Shown here piece by piece: positions 1 through 5,065 of a DNA stretch of 8,217 nucleotides. The notes under the pieces are model-generated. The model was not told where the DNA came from. It saw only the letters and a list, made by a program, of their open reading frames with translations, and made no database searches. The stretch's first letter is position 1, and every line of letters starts with the position of its first letter. Origin of the DNA: Pseudomonadota bacterium (GTDB lineage: Bacteria > Pseudomonadota > Gammaproteobacteria > DAOUQR01); assembly GCA_030625525.1 (NCBI GenBank), contig DAOUQR010000032.1:1-8217 (forward strand), in the 5' to 3' direction. A program made the position numbers and the translations under genes.

Positions 1-40
1 CATGAAGGTTGAAAATAGCGGCTGGCAGTGCAATGCTCAT
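1..40 (-). CDS. 5' end of an unidentified leftward gene (partial)
   Basis: Only the first 13 codons are inside the window, reading MSIALPAAIFNLH on the minus strand. The start is chosen because CAGGGAG (minus strand, 53 to 47) lies six bases before the ATG, a strong Shine-Dalgarno match at good spacing. A TATATT hexamer (minus strand, 60 to 55) could be part of a promoter but has no convincing -35 partner. A second frame is also open here, from ATG codons further upstream (reading MVFRRTILQG...), but it lacks a ribosome binding site, so it is less likely. No family can be named from 13 residues. The gene points the same way as the ankyrin-type gene and away from the flagellar block. Confidence 0.45.
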   Translation of the reverse strand, partial: MSIALPAAIFNLH

Positions 41-119
41 TAATTACTCCCTGTAATATAGTTCGTCGAAAAACCATATTAAACATCAGGTTGTAAGAGG
101 ATTCACTGCCTTTTTTGAC

Positions 120-257
120 TCAATAGACCGTGGAAGAGCCACGTGTTTTTTTCGCGCCATCCTCATTAATATTGTTATTATTATCGGGTATGGCACTAGG
201 CATAGAGCTAGAAGACGCTGACGACGGCCCATTTTCTTTTGCGGTAGATGGAAACAA
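120..257 (-). CDS. Small Ser/Asn-rich hypothetical ORF, possibly a gene remnant
   Basis: The minus strand carries a 45-codon frame from a TTG (257-255) to a TGA (122-120). A GGAG (268-265) lies seven bases before the TTG, which is why that start was chosen. The product is low-complexity and polar: it begins FPSTAKENG, has a Ser-rich run around residues 12-18, four consecutive Asn around residues 25-28, and ends GAKKTRGSSTVY. No domain, signal peptide or membrane segment is visible. The composition resembles a disordered protein tail more than random frame translation. An overlapping frame from ATG 294 encodes a hydrophobic MRLIFKIVLEFLF start, so one frameshift would join a secretion-like N terminus to this tail. 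It could therefore be a genuine small protein, the end of a broken secreted protein, or chance. Confidence 0.3.
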   Translation of the reverse strand: MFPSTAKENGPSSASSSSMPSAIPDNNNNINEDGAKKTRGSSTVY

Positions 258-320
258 ATAAAAACTCCAAAACAATCTTAAAAATCAACCTCATGATACG
301 TGGCAAAACTTAAGTCAACC

Positions 321-422
321 TTAAGGCTAAGGGCAGAATAGAAAATAATTGTGAAATCAGAAGGTAGTTCATAGGTAAACAAGGGGTGGTGGGTGGGCCC
401 GCGCTAATTTTAGCCGTGGCCG
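321..422 (+). repeat. Intergenic repeat, copy A (left of the ankyrin-type gene)
   Basis: This segment aligns in the same orientation with 2545-2649. Shared blocks are TTAAGGCTAAG, AAAATAATT, GTGAAATCA, TTCATAGGTAA, a G-rich core GGGGTGGTGGGWGGGCCC followed by GC, AATTTT, and GGCCG at the right end. By eye about four fifths of positions agree, with a few one- to three-base gaps. Weaker similarity continues some 12 bp to the left. The copy lies 131 bp beyond the ankyrin-type gene's stop codon. Neither copy contains a conserved reading frame: the frame open in copy B is closed by TAG in copy A. It is best seen as a dispersed noncoding repeat or a small degenerate mobile element. Confidence 0.75.
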
Positions 423-531
423 CGAAACCACCGTTATATAGTTATTTACCAACTACGCCAGGACAAAGCGCACCTAGTCGATGGTCAAAATGCAAGCGAT
501 TTGACAGCACACGCCACTTTTGATCACCACA

Positions 532-547
532 CTCATAACATTATGAG
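532..547. other. AT-rich hairpin just past the ankyrin-type stop codon
   Basis: CTCATAA and TTATGAG form a perfect 7-bp inverted repeat separated by CA. It starts five bases beyond the TGA of the leftward ankyrin-type gene. The stem is mostly A/T and no T tract follows in the leftward direction, so it does not qualify as a standard intrinsic terminator. It could be a weak 3'-end structure, a protein-binding palindrome, or chance. Confidence 0.3.
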
Positions 548-552
548 CAAGT

Positions 553-2481
553 TCAACCACCACCACCACAAACCAGTGATAGCGACTGTTCTGGAGAAAA
601 TTTTAACATCTGTTTGATTTCCAGATACTCGGCGTTTCTCACAGCAAGTAACGCCTCCAGGGCGCGAAAATCGAGTATCGAATCGCTACGCCCACCGTCC
701 GACGGGGCTGCCCACTCTCGGTGCCAACCACCCCCTTGGCGATTAATATGAAACTCAAAACCCAAACCAGAATTAACCTGGAACGGAAATAAATTCTCAC
801 GAACACCTCTAGAGCCAATGGACAATGGATCGTAAAGTTTACATTCACGTTTTAATTCTGGGTGTTTAAAATCCGAGGTCGGGTCAAGTTGGTGAGCCTG
901 GCAAAATTCAGCCACAACATGCTGCGGGGCAAGACGCAATTCCCAACCGATAGCCTGCCACGCAGCATAAGTACCAGGGTTACCCGTCTTATACCATCTA
1001 TCAAAATTATCGAAAAAATATTCATACGCTACCAATATGGCTGCTGGATCAAATCGCCAGACATGCTTGTCCACCTCATTCAGTTGAACACTCGCTGTTT
1101 CATACTCCTCAGGTTTGAGATGAGAAACCAACATACGCAGCATATACATGTCCCCTAGGCTCGCTGCGATTTGCAGCGGGGAGTAGCCATCAATGCCTTG
1201 GGTCAAAATGAGGGCAGGCTTCACCTGAACAATAGATTCAGCGTGTGCTTGCTGTCCACCGATAACAAAGTAGAGACATTCGGTTGCATCTCTCACAGAT
1301 TTTGAGACGGTATCAGGAATATGGTGCATCAAAATCTCATGCGTATTTCGATTGTGTTGCCGGGCTGCGATAAAAAAGGGTGTGCAATCCCAACGGGTTA
1401 ACGGGCTTTTGGTGATGAGTAAGTCTGGATTGCTGCTCACAATGTCTCGTACGTTATGCAATTCCACATTGGTCACCGCCCATTGCAGCTGTGCGATTTT
1501 GGAATCTATCTCGCGATTTTCTTCGGGCAGGTACGATAACAGCATCTTCCACATCGCTTGATTAGCACGCGTAGCAGCGAGATAAAGCGGTGGAACACCA
1601 AATTGCGCCAAGTCTCCTGTTTTGTATAAAAAATTGTGCTTTGGGTTGGCCAGAATCCATGATTTCGCTAAAGCGATTTTTTCTTCAATGAGGGCATTGG
1701 CATGCTTAGGTTTTCTATGTCTTATGCTATTTTTCGGCAGATATTTTACGAACGATTCAAGCTTTCTTTGCGTGTATTCATCTTTAAGAGGTCCTAACAA
1801 GGGCTTACACTGCTTGTTGAAAAATGTATTGCTCGCAGCCAATGAGACAATGTCGGGACAAGGAGTATAACGGCGCAACATGAGATGCAATAAGTCCCTT
1901 TGCATCTTGCCCAATTGGCCTTTCTCCGTTGGAAGGCTGTAGCTTTTCAAGCAACCTTTCACAATCTCAAACGCTATCAACGCTTCACCTTTTTGGCTTT
2001 TCAAGTCCGATATATTCTTTTTAACGTTACCAAGCGTTGCTTGCAGTGCAGTTATTTCAGTGCTCAGCTCTTTGGCGAGTATTTCTTCATCAGAAGATAA
2101 ATCTGCTTTTAAGAGTGGGTCAAGCAATTGATCCTTTGCCGCTATCTCTTTTTCTGTATTAGCGAATTCAATAGCCTGAGCTTTAAGTTTTTTGCTCGTG
2201 TCTTCTATCACGTCTTCATAATTAGCGATAAAGCTATGTAGGGTATTCAATGAGACATCCTGCTCATTCACCTCCACCTCGCCCTTTTTCAACAGATGTT
2301 GTAAAACCTGACGACCTACCTCATTGATTTCATCGTCGGTCTCTTTCAAAAATGCTTGGATCAACTTCAGTGTGTTAAAACGCACGGTCTCTTGGGCGAT
2401 CCTTTTTTCATCTTTCACCGTTTTAAAATGCTTTTCAAACCAGGCGGGAAATAAGTCATTGGGGGTAATGCTCGGATACAT
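553..2481 (-). CDS. Coiled-coil and ankyrin-type repeat protein, possible secreted effector
   Basis: A 642-residue protein with no signal peptide or membrane helix. Residues about 85-170 are rich in Glu, Lys, Leu and Ala with a coiled-coil look. Residues about 267-458 hold degenerate ankyrin-type repeats in three longer units, marked by GVPPLYLAA (295-303), CTPFFIAA (366-373) and YSPLQIAA (433-440), each followed by a helix such as MWKMLLSYLP. Each unit is preceded by a helix ending near an Asn-Pro or Lys-Pro turn (ANPKHNFL, SNPDLLIT, VKPALILT). The C-terminal 160 residues are Trp- and Gly-rich (HINRQGGGWHREW, 578-590) and end in four Gly; I cannot name that domain. The start ATG has only a weak ribosome binding site, and a CATAAT hexamer (minus strand, 2522-2517) lacks a good -35. 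Ankyrin proteins in Legionellales are often type IV secretion effectors, so that role is an inference. The gene diverges from flgI and is bracketed by a direct repeat. Confidence 0.85.
   Translation of the reverse strand: MYPSITPNDLFPAWFEKHFKTVKDEKRIAQETVRFNTLKLIQAFLKETDDEINEVGRQVLQHLLKKGEVEVNEQDVSLNTLHSFIANYEDVIEDTSKKLKAQAIEFANTEKEIAAKDQLLDPLLKADLSSDEEILAKELSTEITALQATLGNVKKNISDLKSQKGEALIAFEIVKGCLKSYSLPTEKGQLGKMQRDLLHLMLRRYTPCPDIVSLAASNTFFNKQCKPLLGPLKDEYTQRKLESFVKYLPKNSIRHRKPKHANALIEEKIALAKSWILANPKHNFLYKTGDLAQFGVPPLYLAATRANQAMWKMLLSYLPEENREIDSKIAQLQWAVTNVELHNVRDIVSSNPDLLITKSPLTRWDCTPFFIAARQHNRNTHEILMHHIPDTVSKSVRDATECLYFVIGGQQAHAESIVQVKPALILTQGIDGYSPLQIAASLGDMYMLRMLVSHLKPEEYETASVQLNEVDKHVWRFDPAAILVAYEYFFDNFDRWYKTGNPGTYAAWQAIGWELRLAPQHVVAEFCQAHQLDPTSDFKHPELKRECKLYDPLSIGSRGVRENLFPFQVNSGLGFEFHINRQGGGWHREWAAPSDGGRSDSILDFRALEALLAVRNAEYLEIKQMLKFSPEQSLSLVCGGGG
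556..567 (+). repeat. (ACC)4 trinucleotide run encoding a C-terminal Gly tract
   Basis: Four tandem ACC units on the plus strand read as four consecutive GGT glycine codons directly before the stop of the ankyrin-type gene. A change in unit number would alter the Gly count without shifting the frame. Confidence 0.7.
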
Positions 2482-2544
2482 CGGTTAAATCACTCGCTTC
2501 ATTTAAGATGATATCTATTATGCTTGGCTAATATTAAGGTAATA

Positions 2545-2649
2545 TTAAGGCTAAGCGCATTATAAAAAATAATTTGGGTGAAATCATTAGAAATATTCAT
2601 AGGTAACCAGGGGTGGTGGGAGGGCCCGCACCAATTTTGCCACCGGCCG
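2545..2649 (+). repeat. Intergenic repeat, copy B (between the ankyrin-type gene and flgI)
   Basis: Partner of 321-422 in the same orientation, with the differences described there. It begins 64 bp upstream of the ankyrin-type start codon, so the two copies bracket that gene and are about 2.2 kb apart. The core contains TGGTG and CACCA arms (from 2614) that can pair around the GGGCCC block as an imperfect hairpin. In copy A the right arm has changed (CGCTA), so the hairpin is weaker there while the G-rich half is kept. The right edge runs directly into an A tract. Confidence 0.75.
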
Positions 2650-2761
2650 AAAAAAAAAAACATCAAGCCAGACAAAAACATCAAGCCAAACATCAAGCCA
2701 GACACAGAGAGACAAAAACATCAAGCCAGACACAGAGAAAAACATCAAGCCAGACACAGAG
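2650..2761 (+). repeat. A tract plus five CATCAAGCCA repeats
   Basis: Eleven consecutive A (2650-2660) are followed by five exact copies of CATCAAGCCA at 2661, 2679, 2691, 2719 and 2743. Copies three to five are each followed by GACACAGAG, and the copies are joined by A-rich spacers. Start-to-start distances are 18, 12, 28 and 24 bp. Because 28 is not a multiple of three, the same DNA would be read first as NIKPD and later as HQARH, which argues against coding selection. The cluster lies between repeat copy B and the flgI promoter. It may be a slippage-derived minisatellite or a multi-site binding region. Confidence 0.8.
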
Positions 2762-2805
2762 TGAATTTGGAAAAATCAATTAAATTCAATGAAATAAAAA
2801 ATTTT

Positions 2806-2817
2806 TCTCTCTGTGTC
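2806..2817 (-). repeat. Inverted copy of the GACACAGAGA motif
   Basis: The plus strand reads TCTCTCTGTGTC, the reverse complement of GACACAGAGAGA at 2701-2712; the nine-base core GACACAGAG also occurs at 2729 and 2753. The last direct copy (2753-2761) and this inverted copy could pair around a loop of about 47 bases that is AT-rich. It is too open for an intrinsic terminator, and its function is unknown. Confidence 0.5.
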
Positions 2818-2881
2818 AAACCCAGCATTAGCCCATAAAAAATCCCTATACAGAACTATTAGATATTTGACTTCAGTGATT

Positions 2882-2898
2882 TTGGCACGACACTTGAA
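2882..2898 (+). promoter_or_regulatory. Sigma-54-type promoter for flgI
   Basis: TTGGCACGACACTTGAA matches the RpoN consensus YTGGCACGrNNNTTGCW at every defined position except the C of the -12 GC, which is A. The -24 GG is at 2884-2885 and the -12 element at 2896-2897, with the required ten-base interval. The predicted transcript would start near 2909, leaving a leader of about 32 bases before the flgI ATG. RpoN promoters need an enhancer-binding activator, FleQ/FlrC-type in many flagellar systems; no activator site could be identified. The -12 substitution may weaken the promoter. Confidence 0.65.
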
Positions 2899-2940
2899 TA
2901 TAAAACATGAGAAAAGACCGTTTGCCACCTGGAGATACGA

Positions 2941-4041
2941 ATGAAAAAAATACTGTGCTTTACCCTCAGTGTTTTGATGATGTTAAGCAGCATAACAACG
3001 GCTGAGCGTATTAAAGATATGGCACAACTCGCTGGCGTGCGGGATAACTCCTTAGTTGGGTATGGTTTAGTCGTTGGTTTGGATGGTACGGGTGACAAAA
3101 GTGGTCAGAGTTTTACGGAACAAAGTTTTCGTAACATGTTAACGCAATTAGGGATCAACGTACCGCCGGGTTTAAAAGTTGATTCTAAAAATATTGCCGC
3201 GGTCATGGTCACGACGCAATTAAAACCGTTTAAAAAACCGGGGCAAAAAGTTGATGTGACCGTTTCTTCAATTGGATCGGCTAAAAGTTTACGGGGTGGT
3301 ACTTTGATTATGACTCCCATGAAAGGTATTGACGGACGAGTGTATGCGATCGCTCAGGGTAATATTGTTGTAGGTGGGTTTGGTGCCCAAGGTGGTGATG
3401 GTTCAAGTGTGACAGTTAACATCCCCAGTGTTGGACGTATTCCAAGTGGTGGTACGGTTGAGCGCATGGTTCATTCGCCATTCACTGAAACAAAAGATTT
3501 AATTTATAATTTACATTCACCGGATTTTACATCAGCAAAACGTTTGGCCGATGCCATTAATAATACAATGGGGCCAGATGTTGCCAGGCCATTAGATGGC
3601 TCATCGGTTGTTGTGCGCGCGCCTAAAAAACCAGGCCAACGAGTAAATTATGTTGCGGTGCTCGAAAATATTCAAATGACACCGGGTGAAGCTGCAGCAA
3701 AAATCATTGTTAATTCGCGTACCGGAACGATTGTGATCGGGCAACATGTACGCGTCAGTCCAGCGGCAGTAACGCATGGAAGTTTAACCGTCACTATTTC
3801 TGAAAATCCAACCGTCAGCCAACCGAATCCATTATCAACAGGCACGACAACGGTTGTGCCGTCTTCTAAAGTTGAAATTTCTCAACAAAAAAATCGAGCC
3901 TTCGTTTTTGCACCAGGCGCATCATTAAAAGATATTGTTAAAGCGGTGAATGCAGTTGGTGCCGCCCCTAGTGATTTGGTTGCAATATTAGAAGCGTTAA
4001 AGCAAGTGGGCGCATTAAAAGCGGAGTTAATAATAATATAG
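2941..4041 (+). CDS. flgI: FlgI, flagellar P-ring protein
   Basis: FlgI is secreted by Sec and polymerises into the P ring, the periplasmic bushing around the distal rod in the peptidoglycan layer. The 366-residue product has the usual family length. It starts with a signal peptide, MKK then a hydrophobic stretch, with likely cleavage after ITTA (residue 21) to give [15 protein letters not shown], the typical mature start. Family motifs follow: [16 protein letters not shown], the [12 protein letters not shown] region, [11 protein letters not shown], and the C-terminal [26 protein letters not shown] (2931-2934) lies six bases before the ATG and fixes the start. The mature protein has no cysteine, whereas E. 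coli FlgI depends on a disulfide. It opens the visible flagellar unit behind a sigma-54-type promoter, and flgH, its usual upstream neighbour, is absent from the window. Confidence 0.97.
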   Translation: MKKILCFTLSVLMMLSSITTAERIKDMAQLAGVRDNSLVGYGLVVGLDGTGDKSGQSFTEQSFRNMLTQLGINVPPGLKVDSKNIAAVMVTTQLKPFKKPGQKVDVTVSSIGSAKSLRGGTLIMTPMKGIDGRVYAIAQGNIVVGGFGAQGGDGSSVTVNIPSVGRIPSGGTVERMVHSPFTETKDLIYNLHSPDFTSAKRLADAINNTMGPDVARPLDGSSVVVRAPKKPGQRVNYVAVLENIQMTPGEAAAKIIVNSRTGTIVIGQHVRVSPAAVTHGSLTVTISENPTVSQPNPLSTGTTTVVPSSKVEISQQKNRAFVFAPGASLKDIVKAVNAVGAAPSDLVAILEALKQVGALKAELIII

Positions 4042-4043
4042 TT

Positions 4044-4943
4044 ATGATCACACCAGCCGATGCACAGAGCAAAATATATCACGATTTTTCGGGCTTTGAC
4101 AAAATGCGCGAGAACGCCCGTGAAAATCCCGAAGCGGCTGTCAAAGATGTTGCAAAACAATTCGAATCCATTTTTTTAAAGCTTGCGATGAAAAGCATGC
4201 GCGAAGCCAATACTGCATTTAAAGCAGAAGGTTTTCTAAGCAGTAATACGACTGAATTTTATGAAGAAATGTTTGATGAACAGCTCACCATGAATTTAAG
4301 TGATGGCAAAGGTTTAGGTTTAGCCAACGTAATTGAGCGGCAATTATTAAAAATGCCCCAATTTAATAAAGTTGATGCGAATCAAGCTCCGACGTTGCAA
4401 GACGCCGCAAAGTTAGCTAGATTTAAAACCCAACTGACTCAAACTATAGATAAGCCAACCATGTATGAAAATCCAATTGATTTTGTTAAAGCGGTTTGGA
4501 ATGAAGCCGTCAGTGCAGCCAAAGAAATGAATATTGATCCGAAAGTCTTAGTGGCTCAAGCGGCCTTAGAAACCGGCTGGGGAAAATCAATTATCAGTCA
4601 TGAAAATGGAAAGTCATCACATAATTTATTTAACATCAAGAGCACAGACAATTGGAAAAACGATTCGGTTGACGTTCAAACCACCGAGTTTTTAAACGGT
4701 GTTTCCAAAAAAATTAAAGCCGCCTTTAGAAGTTATGACGATTTTAAATCAAGCTTTAAAGATTATACGCAATTAATCACACAGAATCCTCGCTATAAAG
4801 ACGCCGTTGCCAATGTCGACAATCCCCAAGCTTATCTACAAGCACTCCAAGATGGGGGCTATGCAACCGATCCTAAGTACGCAAATAAAATCATGCAGAT
4901 TTATCACAGTGATGAATTAAATATGGGAGCAGAGGCTAAATAA
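4044..4943 (+). CDS. flgJ: FlgJ, rod-capping protein with peptidoglycan hydrolase domain
   Basis: FlgJ caps the growing flagellar rod and opens peptidoglycan so that the rod can pass. The 299-residue protein has both classic domains. The N-terminal rod-binding domain spans about 20-105 and contains VAKQFESIFLKLAMKSMREA and the downstream DGKGLGLANVIERQL. After a linker, a glucosaminidase-type domain runs from about 145 to the end. It carries VLVAQAALETGWG with the likely catalytic Glu176, SHNLFNIKS (192-200) and GYATDPKYANKI (272-283). The two-domain form is typical of beta- and gammaproteobacteria; many other bacteria have only the first domain. The ATG begins two bases after the flgI stop codon. 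Its nearest GGAG (4023-4026) is about 17 bases upstream, so translation is probably coupled to flgI. No signal peptide is seen, as expected for export through the flagellar apparatus. Confidence 0.96.
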   Translation: MITPADAQSKIYHDFSGFDKMRENARENPEAAVKDVAKQFESIFLKLAMKSMREANTAFKAEGFLSSNTTEFYEEMFDEQLTMNLSDGKGLGLANVIERQLLKMPQFNKVDANQAPTLQDAAKLARFKTQLTQTIDKPTMYENPIDFVKAVWNEAVSAAKEMNIDPKVLVAQAALETGWGKSIISHENGKSSHNLFNIKSTDNWKNDSVDVQTTEFLNGVSKKIKAAFRSYDDFKSSFKDYTQLITQNPRYKDAVANVDNPQAYLQALQDGGYATDPKYANKIMQIYHSDELNMGAEAK

Positions 4944-4959
4944 AGTCAGGTCTTACCCC

Positions 4960-4986
4960 ATTTAAAGCCATTTTTTAAATCTTTTT
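4960..4986 (+). terminator. Weak terminator-like hairpin after flgJ
   Basis: ATTTAAA (4960-4966) and TTTAAAT (4974-4980) can form a 7-bp stem with a 7-base loop, followed by CTTTTTG. The position just after the flgJ stop codon and before a separate flgK promoter suits a terminator. The stem is entirely A/T, so it would be unstable, and partial read-through into flgK is likely if it acts at all. Confidence 0.25.
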
Positions 4987-5002
4987 GTGTTGATCCCCCA
5001 AA

Positions 5003-5019
5003 CTGGCCACAATTTTGCA
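5003..5019 (+). promoter_or_regulatory. Sigma-54-type promoter for flgKL
   Basis: CTGGCCACAATTTTGCA has the -24 GG (5005-5006) and the -12 GC (5017-5018) exactly ten bases apart, with flanking CTGGC and TTTTGCA as in the RpoN consensus. The ACG after TGGC is replaced by CAC. Predicted transcription starts near 5030, about 36 bases before the flgK ATG, a leader much like that proposed for flgI. It lies in the only sizeable gap inside the flagellar block and would allow flgK and flgL to be transcribed separately from flgI and flgJ. No FliA (sigma-28) pattern was seen here. Confidence 0.7.
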
Positions 5020-5053
5020 TTAAATATCCATGTGAATGAACGCGTGATTGATT

Positions 5054-5059
5054 AAGGAG
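5054..5059 (+). promoter_or_regulatory. Ribosome binding site that fixes the flgK start
   Basis: AAGGAG lies six bases before the ATG at 5066. The frame is also open from a TTG at 5048, but that codon precedes the Shine-Dalgarno. Starting at 5066 also gives MANTLNMAANTL, the family-typical N terminus. Confidence 0.85.
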
Positions 5060-5065
5060 TTGTAT

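Larger units (their letters stand above)
41..552. other. Gene-poor region left of the ankyrin-type gene
   Basis: This 512-bp stretch has no convincing long gene on either strand. It contains the Shine-Dalgarno of the leftmost gene, a possible 45-codon Ser/Asn-rich ORF (120-257, minus), a 28-codon minus-strand ORF with a hydrophobic start (208-294) that overlaps it in another frame, repeat copy A (321-422), and a hairpin just past the ankyrin-type gene's stop codon (532-547). Between about 425 and 530 I see nothing recognisable. The mix of short overlapping open frames would fit a decayed gene or an insertion scar, but the sequence does not prove either. Confidence 0.5.
2482..2940. other. Divergent intergenic region between the ankyrin-type gene and flgI
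   Basis: This 459-bp stretch separates two genes read in opposite directions. From left to right it holds the weak upstream region of the ankyrin-type gene, two tandem TAATATTAAGG units (2529-2550), repeat copy B (2545-2649), an 11-base A run (2650-2660), a cluster of CATCAAGCCA repeats (2661-2761), an AT-rich stretch (2762-2806), an inverted copy of GACACAGAGAGA (2806-2817), a sigma-54-type promoter (2882-2898) and the flgI ribosome binding site (2931-2934). An open frame spans 2578-2838, but the repeats are read in two different frames along it and it is unlikely to be a gene. Confidence 0.7.

Noticed and set aside
129..152. CGTGG-AAGAG-CCACG hairpin followed by TGTTTTTTT on the plus strand, resembling an intrinsic terminator
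   Set aside because: The stem is only 5 bp and no plus-strand gene lies to its left in the window. It also falls inside the minus-strand small ORF. It could be real only if a rightward transcript enters from outside.
190..206. TGGCAC at the left end as a sigma-54 -24 element
   Set aside because: The bases at the required ten-base interval are AG, not GC, so there is no -12 element.
862..2100. Several plus-strand open frames of 66-98 codons opposite the ankyrin-type gene
   Set aside because: They are antisense shadows of the long minus-strand gene with no ribosome binding sites or recognisable protein features.
2517..2522. CATAAT on the minus strand as a -10 element for the ankyrin-type gene
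   Set aside because: No acceptable -35 hexamer at 16-18 bases, and the surrounding DNA is AT-rich enough for such a hexamer to occur by chance.
2661..2761. CRISPR array
   Set aside because: Units are 10 bp with spacings of 12-28 bp, and the spacers are short and A-rich rather than unique 30-base sequences.
2578..2838. Open frame of 86 codons (GTG start) on the plus strand between the ankyrin-type gene and flgI
   Set aside because: It runs through repeat copy B and the CATCAAGCCA cluster. The same repeat DNA is read in two frames within it, and copy A has a stop at the matching place. No ribosome binding site supports it.
5048..5065. Upstream TTG start for flgK (six extra residues)
   Set aside because: The AAGGAG ribosome binding site lies after that TTG and directly before the ATG at 5066, which also gives the family-typical N terminus.
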